Assembly (NCBI GenBank): GCA_021647585.1
Contig: JAKIUK010000008.1
Coordinates: forward strand, 20,513-84,512
Source: Methylococcaceae bacterium
Lineage (GTDB): Bacteria; Pseudomonadota; Gammaproteobacteria; Methylococcales; Methylomonadaceae
Length of the DNA: 64,000 bases
Direction of reading: 5' to 3'
Shown here one piece after another: positions 37,299-46,024 of the stretch. The stretch's first letter is position 1. The number at the start of each line of letters is the position of its first letter. A model generated the notes under the pieces. It was not told where the DNA came from. It worked only from the letters and a program-made list of their open reading frames with translations, and searched no databases. Position numbers and translations under genes: made by a program.

Positions 37299-37718
37299 TT
37301 ACTGATCTACTGCTAAATTCTCCTTTATAATTCTTTTACTTTCATCAATACATTCTTTGGCATCATTTTGCCGCCCTTGCTTAATCAAAACTTCTGCCAA
37401 TTCAGTAAGCCAGATAGCATGCAACCCTTTTTGATTACGATCCTCTGAATCGTAAATTTCAGCTATTGCTCTGCGCAATAAATCTTCCTTGACTTCCGGC
37501 TCATTTATTTTGCCCGCTAATTCTGCCAAACCATATAATACCGGTGGATAGTTTTCTTGTTGTTGCAAACATTGATGGTAAATTTTTTCCGCTTGTATCA
37601 ACTCACCTTGCTGAGTTAATTTCTGGGCTTGTTCGATTTCTGTTTGCATTTGTGGAAATGCGTCTTGCATGAGTGCTTTGCTCACTATGATTACCTTCGT
37701 ATTGTTTGTTATAAACAA
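37299..37718 (-). CDS. Small TPR-like protein
   Basis: Up to 139 residues, all helical. Two or three tetratricopeptide-like repeats are visible: EQAQKLTQQGELIQAEKIYH, PPVLYGLAELAGKINEPEVK, and WLTELAEVLIKQGRQNDAKE. The frame is open from 37718; an internal ATG (MQDAFPQMQ, about 37670) may be the true start because the first residues look non-helical. It is convergent with the flagellin gene. A role as a small adaptor or chaperone is possible but unproven. Confidence 0.68.
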   Translation of the reverse strand: MFITNNTKVIIVSKALMQDAFPQMQTEIEQAQKLTQQGELIQAEKIYHQCLQQQENYPPVLYGLAELAGKINEPEVKEDLLRRAIAEIYDSEDRNQKGLHAIWLTELAEVLIKQGRQNDAKECIDESKRIIKENLAVDQ

Positions 37719-37866
37719 CTATAGCTTATTTTCCATATTGCCACACATTATCCCAGAAAAACCAGTTACATCATGAAGAATATGCACACTGGGGCTATTT
37801 GACAAAAGTTGAATAACTTGCAGCAGTTTCTGTGTCAGCTAGAACTGGTGTGTTGTTGCTAATGAG

Positions 37867-37894
37867 AAAGATTTCTCCCGTTGGTCGAAATGAC
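37867..37894. repeat. Dispersed repeat family A, half copy
   Basis: AAAGATTTCTCCCGTTGG followed by TCGAAATGAC, identical over 28 bases to the right arm at 33487-33514. Confidence 0.65.
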
Positions 37895-37913
37895 AGATCA
37901 ATGGATCTACTTT

Positions 37914-38073
37914 ACTAGTACTCCAACAACTTTGGTTTGATGGGTTGCTCTCATAACGGGGCGCAGTGCTTTAGCCTGCTTTGGTTGCCAAAAAAGCAGG
38001 CTAAAGCACTGCGCCCCAAAGATCCTTACTCTCGAGGGATGAAACACCATCCATCAAAGTTGCCAGACTACTA
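37914..38073. repeat. Nested palindrome element A
   Basis: Outer arms ACTAGTACTCCAACAACTTT ... and ... AAGTTGCCAGACTACTAG are imperfect inverted repeats. Inside, 37958-37982 and 37993-38017 are perfect 25-bp reverse complements (core GCAGTGCTTTAGCCTGC) around a ten-base loop. The outer arms match those of element B at 49029-49179, whose inner palindrome is unrelated. Confidence 0.75.
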
Positions 38074-38160
38074 GTTCTGTACTGTTAAAGTAAATTAACA
38101 CTAACAATCTCATGTTTTTTTTAAAAATATGGACGGGCTGGTTGGCAGCCAGCTACTTTT

Positions 38161-41100
38161 CTATCCATATTGCGCTAATAATGCTTGCGTATCCAGTAAT
38201 CCCTGTTGAATTAATGCTTCCGGTACATCAACATTCTGACTCAGGGAAATCACTCTAACTATTGATGCAACCTGCTCAGATGACATTAATTGTTGCGGCA
38301 AAATTTCACTGTATAACCATACTGTAGCTTTATCTAATGCCGGGACTTGTTTTTCTCCCCTGATAGCAGTAGCCAAAGCCATAAGTGTCGAAACCAATAT
38401 TTCCAAGACCCCAGCATAACATTGCTGTTCAACTAATAACTCTGCTGAACGTAATTTATCCTGCGCTATTTTAAACAGAGGATTAATTATCTCTTGCGGC
38501 TGTTCTTCGGCTTCATAAATAACGGTTACATCTGCCACCGGTGAAGCTGTTCCCAGGCGTTGCAGATTCATTAGCAGTTTTGCCTCTATTACCACGACGG
38601 GAAGTTCGGTTTCGGATAGTTCTTTAGCTAAAGTATCGTCATTCTCTTCTGTCTGATTAAGCACTACCAACAAGCCACCACCTGATCCTAGAATTCGTTC
38701 TATTCGAGTACTAAAAGTTGTTTGAATTTTTGTGATTAATTCTCGGACCTGTGCATTATTATCTTCCTGATCTTTTCTGCTATGTTCATCAACAGTGTGT
38801 TGCTGATCTTTATTTTCTTGCACTTCAACCACAGCAACCGGTTGCTTAGAGCTCGCCTCCTGTTCAGTTACTGCCAAATTATCAATTATACTCTGCAACA
38901 TTTTTTTGGATACACCAGCCACATCTTCAGTGGCATCAGGGCTAATTACATTATCAAATAAATCGCGTTTACCTTTAACCAGATTGGCAACCTGCTGTTC
39001 ATAAGAGTCTTCCGCTAATAACAAAAAAACTTGTACTTTTTGTTTTTGTCCCAGACGATGAATTCGTGCTATCCGTTGATCTAGTACAGCAGGATTCCAA
39101 GGCATATCCAAATTTATTAAAGCTGAAGCGGATTGCAAGTTTAATCCGACACCACCTGCATCTGTCGATATAAACACTTGAACCGCTGCATCATTTTGAA
39201 ATTCATCCATCAATTCACCCCGTTTATGAGTCGGTATACCGCCATGCAGACTCACACATCCCAGGCCTAATTTACGAACCAATGATTCAACCATTTCTGT
39301 CATCATCGCCCATTGGGAAAAAACTACTACTTTACGATTACTTTGCAGACATAACTCTTCTAATAGACGATATAATTCATCCAGTTTAGGTGATCCTTCT
39401 GTTACTTTATCAACCAGCCCAGCTGCGTTGCACACCATACGCGCTTGCTGTAATGCTGCCATCAGCTTATTGGATTCACCTGGGGTTAAAGGTCTGCGTT
39501 TGGCTATATTTGCCAGTCGGCCAGCAGAAGACATTGCCGATCCATGTAACTCCTGTTGTAATGCTGTCATTGGTATATCAAGACGTACTTCTGTTCTATC
39601 CGGCAATTGATCATTCACTAGACTGCGGTTTCGCCTTAACATTACAGAACTAATTCGCTGACGTAATTCTGACAGATTACGATAACCGATTACTTTCCCG
39701 CGTTCGTCAGTAACATGAAAATCCAGTAAACAACGCCATAACGGACCCAAGACTCTGACATCGACAACTTGTAACAAACTGTACAAATCTTCAATCCGGT
39801 TTTCCAGTGGCGTTCCTGTTAAAACAAAAACATAACGTGATGAAATCAATTTAACCGTGGAAGCAATTTTAGTACGCCAATTTTTAATTCGTTGTGCTTC
39901 ATCCAGTATCAGTAAATCCGGTTTTAAGGTTTCGCTAATAACCGTTAAATCTCTTAACACCAGCTCGTAATTGACTATGTAAAATAATGCATCTGCACGG
40001 TATTGCACCTGCCTGTTTTCTACTACACCTTGAATAATTTGTACCGGGTATGAGGTAAATTTTTCTATCTCCCTGGCCCACTGATGCTTTAAAGATGCAG
40101 GGCAGACGACCAATACTTTTTTAACACCCGTATGCTCAGCTAGCCATGAAGCAGCAGTAATTGCCTGCAGTGTTTTCCCTAAGCCCATGTCATCGGCTAA
40201 TAATGCTCTTCCCCTTGACGCTAAAAAGGCCACCCCTTCGCTTTGATAAGGAAACAAACGGGCTTTAATACCGGGCAAAATACCATTGGTTTGCAATATC
40301 TGTTTAGAAATTTGTTCGGCTCTTAAATGCTGTATCGCATCCTCAGCACTTTGTCGAACATATAACAGGGCATCATGGCCTATATATAGGTCATCTCTGG
40401 CATTAAACTTTTCTGCAAAGTAATTAAAATCATCGGGAACTCTGCCTTTAAATCGGTTTTCAGCATCAAAAAATTCAGCCAATTCATAAATCAGGTTATC
40501 TTCAATCTGTGGGGATTTATGTACCCGAATGACTGGCTCTGTAGCAGAATCCCATGCTAAATAAACAAATGAAACAGGTGCCCCCTGAGGCAATAGTTGC
40601 TTATACTCAGGTTGTTTTTGGGCATAATGCAAAACAGCTTCTATATGTTTACAGGTTCCTAAGCGATTAGTAGCTAAATCAGGACAAGTACAATAGTTTT
40701 TGCGTTGATCTAACGATCTGATGTAAACGTGGTAGGCCGTTTTTCTATAGGTTGCAGAGATAATAGATTTGGCCTGCCAAACACCAAATGCCAAATTTCC
40801 GCTGATTAATTTAACACTGACTTCATTTCGTCCTTTCTTAATGCGTTCCTTAATCGCTTCATCAACTGCGCCACCAAAAGTATCTTCTTCCTTATTGATA
40901 CAATTGTCAGCATAACTATACAGAGTAGCTATTGCATGTTTGCATACTTTTTCTTCTGAAGCACAATCGCAACTGACATATAAATCATCCTCACTATCTC
41001 TAGATAATTCCACCCAATAAGGCTGATCCCTAATAGACCATTCTACCTGGGCTGTCAGCAGGTCATCTTGCACATCCAGTGCGAAAACTCGGTTTTCAGT

Positions 41101-41187
41101 AAAATAAGCTAAGCCTTCTTTAACTGTATCTGTTGAAGCTAAACTATTTAACTGCTCGGTATCGTAGAGGAAAAAATCAGTGCTCAT
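38161..41187 (-). CDS. SWIM-domain SNF2-family DNA translocase
   Basis: A 1008-residue protein of the SNF2/RapA-like helicase superfamily. Two SWIM zinc-binding motifs come first: CDCASEEKVCKH at 73-84 and YCTCPDLATNRLGTCKH at about 167-183. The ATPase core has ADDMGLGKT (about residue 331), LLILDEAQRIKNW (about 427), SRYVFVLTGTPLENRIED, and the second lobe with QVFISTDAGGVGLNLQSA and RIARIHRLGQKQ. A C-terminal extension of about 280 residues is unassigned. Such proteins remodel DNA-protein complexes; the specific role is unknown. It is flanked by repeats and an IS remnant and probably transcribed alone. Confidence 0.9.
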   Translation of the reverse strand: MSTDFFLYDTEQLNSLASTDTVKEGLAYFTENRVFALDVQDDLLTAQVEWSIRDQPYWVELSRDSEDDLYVSCDCASEEKVCKHAIATLYSYADNCINKEEDTFGGAVDEAIKERIKKGRNEVSVKLISGNLAFGVWQAKSIISATYRKTAYHVYIRSLDQRKNYCTCPDLATNRLGTCKHIEAVLHYAQKQPEYKQLLPQGAPVSFVYLAWDSATEPVIRVHKSPQIEDNLIYELAEFFDAENRFKGRVPDDFNYFAEKFNARDDLYIGHDALLYVRQSAEDAIQHLRAEQISKQILQTNGILPGIKARLFPYQSEGVAFLASRGRALLADDMGLGKTLQAITAASWLAEHTGVKKVLVVCPASLKHQWAREIEKFTSYPVQIIQGVVENRQVQYRADALFYIVNYELVLRDLTVISETLKPDLLILDEAQRIKNWRTKIASTVKLISSRYVFVLTGTPLENRIEDLYSLLQVVDVRVLGPLWRCLLDFHVTDERGKVIGYRNLSELRQRISSVMLRRNRSLVNDQLPDRTEVRLDIPMTALQQELHGSAMSSAGRLANIAKRRPLTPGESNKLMAALQQARMVCNAAGLVDKVTEGSPKLDELYRLLEELCLQSNRKVVVFSQWAMMTEMVESLVRKLGLGCVSLHGGIPTHKRGELMDEFQNDAAVQVFISTDAGGVGLNLQSASALINLDMPWNPAVLDQRIARIHRLGQKQKVQVFLLLAEDSYEQQVANLVKGKRDLFDNVISPDATEDVAGVSKKMLQSIIDNLAVTEQEASSKQPVAVVEVQENKDQQHTVDEHSRKDQEDNNAQVRELITKIQTTFSTRIERILGSGGGLLVVLNQTEENDDTLAKELSETELPVVVIEAKLLMNLQRLGTASPVADVTVIYEAEEQPQEIINPLFKIAQDKLRSAELLVEQQCYAGVLEILVSTLMALATAIRGEKQVPALDKATVWLYSEILPQQLMSSEQVASIVRVISLSQNVDVPEALIQQGLLDTQALLAQYG

Positions 41188-41375
41188 TTTAATTGTTTTT
41201 TGTAAATACTTTTAAAAATAAGACGGGATTTATCTTAAGGCAAATAACATAAACTTGTTCGTATGCTTGTATGGTCTTGACAACTATAACTTATTTTCCT
41301 TGTTACTACACTTTGTGTAGAAACATAATATATAACGTTAAGTTAACCAGCGGCCGGTGAATTACCTGTATGTAC

Positions 41376-42118
41376 GTGTATAGTTTCACCACGTTATACC
41401 TGATGATTAAAAAATAAAGGACAGCCCTGATAACATATTAAAACTTTCACCACAAAGGAATTAATATGAGCCAGAGCTATCACACGAATGCAAAAACGAA
41501 TTCACATTCGAGAGAAATTATACAACAATCTATGCTCAGTAACATTGAGCTATCCAAACGCTTTGAAATTAATGAGAAGACTGTTTCTAAATGGAGAAAC
41601 AGACCGGAAATTGTAGATAAAAGCTCGCGACCACACACTATTAAACGCTCTTTAACCGATCTGGAAAGAGAAGTGATTAGGGTTGTTAGAACATTAACAT
41701 GGCTAGAGCTTGACGATTTGGTGGACAGTGTTTTGCCATCTATACCTAAGGCGAACAGGAGTAACGTCTACCGAACTCTGAGGGGTTTTGGTGTGAATAG
41801 AGTGCCAGAAGAGCAAAAGGAGCAGGCGAAGAAATTCAAAGCATATGAGCCTGGGTATTTGCATATGGATGTGACGTATTTACCTAAGCTGGAAGGTATC
41901 AAATACTACCTTATTAAAAGCCGATTTAGATAAGTTCTTGGTGTATTACAACCTTAACCGAAGGCATGGTAGCTTAAAAAGAGAATTAAAGGTTAGAACG
42001 CCCTTTGAAGCTGTCCAATGTTGGTATAGAATGAATCCAGAATTTTTTATAAAATCACCCGATATGTTTCGAGCTGAACTTTTAATAAATCAGGGTACAA
42101 CGTGGTGAAACCTGACAC
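41376..42118. mobile_element. IS481-type element with internal deletion
   Basis: Ends are inverted: GTGTATAGTTTCACCACGTT plus ATACCTG on the left (41376-41402) and CAGGGTACAACGTGGTG plus AAACCTGACAC on the right (42091-42118). At about 743 bp it is shorter than an intact IS of this type (about 1 kb), and the transposase is interrupted. Its right end lies inside a subtilase-like gene. A second copy enters the window at the right edge and a solo end is at 13601. Confidence 0.7.
41466..42108 (+). pseudogene. IS481-type DDE transposase, internally deleted
   Basis: The first 155 codons encode the helix-turn-helix half (IELSKRFEINEKTVSKWRNR, and a second motif LDDLVDSVLPSIPKANRSNV) and the first catalytic Asp in HMDVTYLPKLEGIKYYLI. 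The frame then ends at a stop (41934). In a different frame the C-terminal end follows: KFLVYYNLNRRHGSLKREL, TPFEAVQCWYRMNPEIF and KSPDMFRAELL. The middle, with the second Asp and the Glu, is missing. It is therefore inactive. Confidence 0.8.
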
Positions 42119-42801
42119 GGTAATCGAAGGAAAAAGTTGCAGTACTGACAGCACTTAGGTTTACTTCTCGCGCTAAACTGGGTTCGGTTTCGGTATTAGG
42201 ATAATCCCATAATGACATTTCACCATTATAAATTACAACTTGACCATCAATAGGACCAGAATCTGTAACATTGTTTTCAATCCAGTCTGTGCTCCATGGT
42301 GAGGTTCCATTATTGTTACTGCATGAGTCAGTATTAAACGGGTCTCGAAAGGTTTCACCTGCATTGCTTGCAGGAATAGTGCAATCCACACGATTTTGGA
42401 CATTTAAGTCAGAATGTTGACCCACTCCAGAATCTAATACTGCAATGGCCACACCTAGATCAACGGGAACGTAGTGGGCTGAATTTGGATTCGGCAGCTT
42501 TGCAGTTGCGTGAGCGGGTTTAGAAGCAGCTTGTACAGGAGAGTTGATGGAAAGGAATTCAATTCCTGCAAAACTGGCAATCTGTTCCAGTTTGTAAGCT
42601 GGAATCTGAACTAGCTGAATAGGTATATTATAGAATTTCTGTTTGATTGTTCCGCCAATTGCTTCAATAAAGTTTTGATTTTCAGCATTAGGCATTTGAT
42701 TATAACGTATGATCACTTCAACAAGATCTGATCCCCTAGTTTTCGCCATCTCTACAACGCCTTGGCTCATTCGTTGGGTTGGATTTGATGCTGGCTGTCC
42801 C
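42119..42801 (-). pseudogene. Subtilase (S8 serine protease) N-terminal fragment
   Basis: The frame reads an I9-like prodomain region (VEVIIRYNQM, IQLVQIPAYKLEQIASFAGI) and the S8 catalytic Asp motif GVAIAVLDSGVGQHSDL, then a segment with ARE VNLSAVSTATFSFDYR typical of lectin/MAM-like beta domains, where the IS481-type end interrupts it. It has no signal peptide: about ten codons before the ATG at 42770 the frame hits a stop. His and Ser of the triad are not present. This is a broken extracellular protease gene. Confidence 0.7.
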
Positions 42802-42967
42802 TTATCAGACTGAACTGCCTGTTTCTTTTATATGATATGGTTGCAAATGCGAACCTTTTTTCCGATCAGTGAGCTATCGTAAGATTCATTCTCTTCAAAT
42901 TCATCTAGCTCGATAATCGATGGGTATACTTGTTGTGCAACAACCAAGTTGGGTGTTATCTTCTGCC

Positions 42968-43189
42968 AAGTATAGTATTGCAAATACAGTAGGCCGAATA
43001 AAAGGAAAATCAGTAGTAAGGATTCATAGAGACTACATTGGAAAGAGAGGAAGTAGTAAAGGATTTCATTTTTGGTCAACAGGATATTGTGTAAGTACAG
43101 TTGGATTGGATGAGGAAAAGATAAGGAAGTATATCCGGTATCAGGAAGAAAAGGATCGTAGATTAGAACAATTTGATATATTTGAATAA
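42968..43189 (+). pseudogene. IS200/IS605-type tnpA, C-terminal fragment
   Basis: The frame carries the C-terminal part of the HUH transposase: YSIANTVGRIKGKSVVRI, then FHFWSTGYCVSTVGLDEEKI with the catalytic tyrosine, and KYIRYQEEKDRRLEQ. The N-terminal HUH pair is missing and upstream sequence is unrelated. It complements, but does not join, the N-terminal fragment at 3808-4014. Confidence 0.8.
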
Positions 43190-43287
43190 TTAAACTGTAA
43201 TGGCGGGTTCCAAAGCCCCTATGGGGCTTCCTCAAACCATCTGCTATGCGGGTGGTACTTGATTTAAGCTTCTGTATAATAAGCATT

Positions 43288-43860
43288 ATGAAAATTAGTT
43301 TTTTAGCTTCTCACGGTGGTTCAGCAGCGAAACATATTATTACTGCTATACGCGAAAAAAATTTAGATGCACAAATAGGCATTGTTATAACCAATAATAA
43401 AAATTCTGATATTTATCATTGGTGTATTGATAATGCAGTTGAAGTGGTTTATCTAAGTGGAAATACACACCCTATCGAAGAGGAAAAGGATAGAGTTATT
43501 CATCAAAAATTACTTGCAGCGGGTACCGATTTAATTGTTCTATCCGGGTACATGAAAAAAATTGGACCTGTCACACTGGCCGAGTTTTCAAATAAAATAT
43601 TGAATATACACCCGTCGCTTTTACCCAGGCATGGTGGAAAGGGATTATATGGTGATAGGGTGCATGATTCCGTGCTTAAGGCTGGAGACAAGCAATCAGG
43701 TGCTACTGTACATTTTATTAATGAAGAATATGATGAGGGGCCTATTGTTGCACAGAAAACAATTAATGTGGTTGATGGTGAAACAATAGCATCATTAAAA
43801 ACCAAAGTTCAAGCGATAGAATGTGAACTCTATTTAAATAGTATTAAACTAATAATGTAG
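43288..43860 (+). CDS. PurN-like formyltransferase
   Basis: A 190-residue member of the formyltransferase fold that uses 10-formyl-tetrahydrofolate. It starts MKISFLASHGGSAAKHIITAI and shows the catalytic motif NIHPSLLPRHGGKGLYGDRV, with Asn and His in place. DEGPIVAQK and SGATVHFINEEYDEGP complete the active site. It is slightly shorter than GAR transformylase PurN (about 210). The ATG at 43288 fits the family better than the in-frame ATG 14 codons upstream. It stands between IS remnants without purM, so it may be a horizontally acquired paralogue acting on a sugar nucleotide or on GAR. Confidence 0.82.
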   Translation: MKISFLASHGGSAAKHIITAIREKNLDAQIGIVITNNKNSDIYHWCIDNAVEVVYLSGNTHPIEEEKDRVIHQKLLAAGTDLIVLSGYMKKIGPVTLAEFSNKILNIHPSLLPRHGGKGLYGDRVHDSVLKAGDKQSGATVHFINEEYDEGPIVAQKTINVVDGETIASLKTKVQAIECELYLNSIKLIM

Positions 43861-44227
43861 CAATTATATTGATTACCCCCTCCTTAAGCAATATAGTGGT
43901 TTACTTACATACAGACATTGGTGACATAATAATTGACGATCAACCATTGCATATTGGATTTCTTATGCTGATAATGTAAGTTTTATACCGAAAATGGCTA
44001 GTCAGTGGGCTCAATCAGTCTAGTTTAATTTGTTATGGAGTCCTTTGCCACAAATCATATTAAGCCTGGAATCTACTTAAGCATCTAGGGAACTTGAAAA
44101 CAACGAGAGTGGTAATTTACATTGCATACAGTTTTCTTCGGTATTTAGTTTTTGATTTGGTGGATGTTGAAGATTTAAAGCCGGATTATAACAAGCAAGT
44201 TATGAATTTTTAACATGAGTAGGGTGC
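43861..44227. other. 367-bp gap
   Basis: No gene, repeat or clear regulatory site is recognised. Short open frames lack ribosome-binding sites. It probably holds the promoter of the LysR gene. Confidence 0.4.
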
Positions 44228-45121
44228 ATGGATAAATTAAATAATATGCACGCTTTTTGTCGCAGTGTTGAGCTGGGCACCTTTGCTGCTGTGGCAAGAG
44301 AACTGAATGTTTCTGCCATGATGATTAGTAAATATGTCGCTCAGCTTGAGCGATCGTTAGGCGTAGTTCTACTAAACCGAACCACTCGAAGTTTAAATTT
44401 AACCGAAGCTGGACAAGCTTATTACAATAGAAGTAAGCTGATTTTAGAAGACCTGGCAGAACTGGATGACTCTACTTCCCAAATGGGAGGAAGTGTTAGG
44501 GGGGTACTTAAAATTAGTGCGCCTATTGATTTTGGCGGTATTTATATGGTACCAGTGATTGAAGCATACAAAAGGAAGTATCCTGATGTAAAAATTTTGT
44601 TGGCCCTGGATAATAAATATCAGAATTTAAGAGATGGTCTGTATGATATTGTTATTTTAGTAACAGACAAACTGGACTTAGGTGTAGTTGCTAGAAAAAT
44701 AAAGCAAACCGAGCTTGGAACATATGCCTCCCCAGGTTATATTGAAAAAAATGGTTGCCCGGAAAATTTAGCTGATTTATCTAATCATCAATGCCTACAT
44801 TATATTAATACCCCACATGGCGACTACTGGATTTTTTATAATCACGGAGAGGTAGTAAAGATAAAAAATGATTGGTACTTTGAAACAAATAGTGGGAGGG
44901 CTTTGTCGCAAGCAGCTGCATTAGGGATGGGAATAATGCGTGCGCCCAAATTGTCAGTGAATGACTATCTGAAACAGGGTAGGTTGGTCGAAATTTTACC
45001 TGAGTATCGGATATCTGCGTTGTCAATTTATGCGACTTATCTGCAAAAACGTTTTTATCCAGCAAAACTTAGTTCCTTTGTTGATTTTTTGCAGAATTAT
45101 TTTAGCCTAAGTGTAAAGTAA
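44228..45121 (+). CDS. LysR family transcriptional regulator
   Basis: A 297-residue regulator. The N-terminal winged helix reads MDKLNNMHAFCRSVELGTFA, then AAVARELNVSAMMISKYVAQ and LERSLGVVLLNRTTRSLNLT. The effector domain begins at about 95 (GVLKISAPIDFG). The target and ligand are unknown. The YeeZ-like gene follows by 68 bp on the same strand; in E. coli a LysR gene (yeeY) also lies beside yeeZ, so the pair may be an old unit. Confidence 0.9.
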   Translation: MDKLNNMHAFCRSVELGTFAAVARELNVSAMMISKYVAQLERSLGVVLLNRTTRSLNLTEAGQAYYNRSKLILEDLAELDDSTSQMGGSVRGVLKISAPIDFGGIYMVPVIEAYKRKYPDVKILLALDNKYQNLRDGLYDIVILVTDKLDLGVVARKIKQTELGTYASPGYIEKNGCPENLADLSNHQCLHYINTPHGDYWIFYNHGEVVKIKNDWYFETNSGRALSQAAALGMGIMRAPKLSVNDYLKQGRLVEILPEYRISALSIYATYLQKRFYPAKLSSFVDFLQNYFSLSVK

Positions 45122-45189
45122 TATAATGAATGAAATAATCTGGAAAATAAAGTGAGTCGTCTGTTAAAAGAAAAAGAGGAAAAACAACT

Positions 45190-45972
45190 ATCAAAACAGT
45201 AAGTATATTAGGTAGTGGCTGGCTCGGGTTGCCATTGATTGAAAGCCTGGTTAGTATGGGTTACAGTGTTAAAGCCTCTACCACTTCAACAAACAAAGTA
45301 TCTCAGATAGCAAAGTTAAAAGCAGACCCATTTATTGTCGATATTGAAAATATTTCTAGTAATATTCAGTCTTTCTTAAAATCAAAGATTTTGATTATTA
45401 ATATTACATCTAAGAGCATAGGGGGCTTTCAATCGCTTCTTCAAGAGATAGAACAGTCAGACATAGAAAACGTATTGTTAGTCAGTTCCACTTCTGTTTA
45501 TGATAACCAGAATAAAACTATCTCTGAATCTGACGATAATGAATTATCTAATAAACCTTTAGTTATCATTGAAAATCTGTTCAGAAATAGCAGTAAAGTG
45601 GTAACAACCATAGTCAGGTTTGCTGGATTGATAGGTAATAACCGTCATCCGGGCAGATTTTTTAGCAGAGGAAACTTTGTTATAGACCCTGACTCGTTTG
45701 TAAATTTAATCCATCTTGATGACTGTATAACAATCATCTCACAAATACTTCAGAAAGGAATCTGGAATGAAGTCTTTAATTGCTGTGCCGATACTCATCC
45801 AACTAAACGGGACTATTATACTAAAGCAGCAAAATCAATAGGGGTAGTTACCCCAGTTTTTGGAACCTCAGACTCAAAATCATTCAAGATAATTAGTAAT
45901 GAGAAAGTAAAACGACATTTGAATTACACTTTTTTACATGCTGATTTGATGGGTGATATCAATCATTTGTGA
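45190..45972 (+). CDS. yeeZ: YeeZ-like NAD-dependent epimerase/dehydratase, non-ATG start
   Basis: A 260-residue Rossmann protein like E. coli YeeZ. The dinucleotide motif ILGSGWLGLPLIESL is at residues 5-19; later motifs are SSTSVYD, VRFAGLIGNNRHPGRFFSRG and VNLIHLDDCI. The family start aligns at the codon ATC (45190) in ATC-AAA-ACA-GTA, where homologues have ATG, and AGAGGA lies nine bases upstream. No ATG, GTG or TTG is available before the TTG at 45229, which would remove the glycine-rich loop. Either ATC initiates or the ATG was lost. Function of YeeZ is unknown. Confidence 0.78.
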   Translation: MKTVSILGSGWLGLPLIESLVSMGYSVKASTTSTNKVSQIAKLKADPFIVDIENISSNIQSFLKSKILIINITSKSIGGFQSLLQEIEQSDIENVLLVSSTSVYDNQNKTISESDDNELSNKPLVIIENLFRNSSKVVTTIVRFAGLIGNNRHPGRFFSRGNFVIDPDSFVNLIHLDDCITIISQILQKGIWNEVFNCCADTHPTKRDYYTKAAKSIGVVTPVFGTSDSKSFKIISNEKVKRHLNYTFLHADLMGDINHL

Positions 45973-46024
45973 GATATTAATAACATTCCACTGTTACAGT
46001 GGACTCAGCATGGAGACGTACAGC

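Larger units (their letters stand above)
37719..38160. other. Gap filled by repeats
   Basis: No gene. It holds a scattered CAGAAAAACCAGTT motif (37753), a half family A repeat (37867-37894) and the nested palindrome element A (37914-38073). Confidence 0.55.

Noticed and set aside
42828..43286. 152-codon minus-strand frame
   Set aside because: It is antisense to the tnpA C-terminal fragment, which matches its family in the plus frame.
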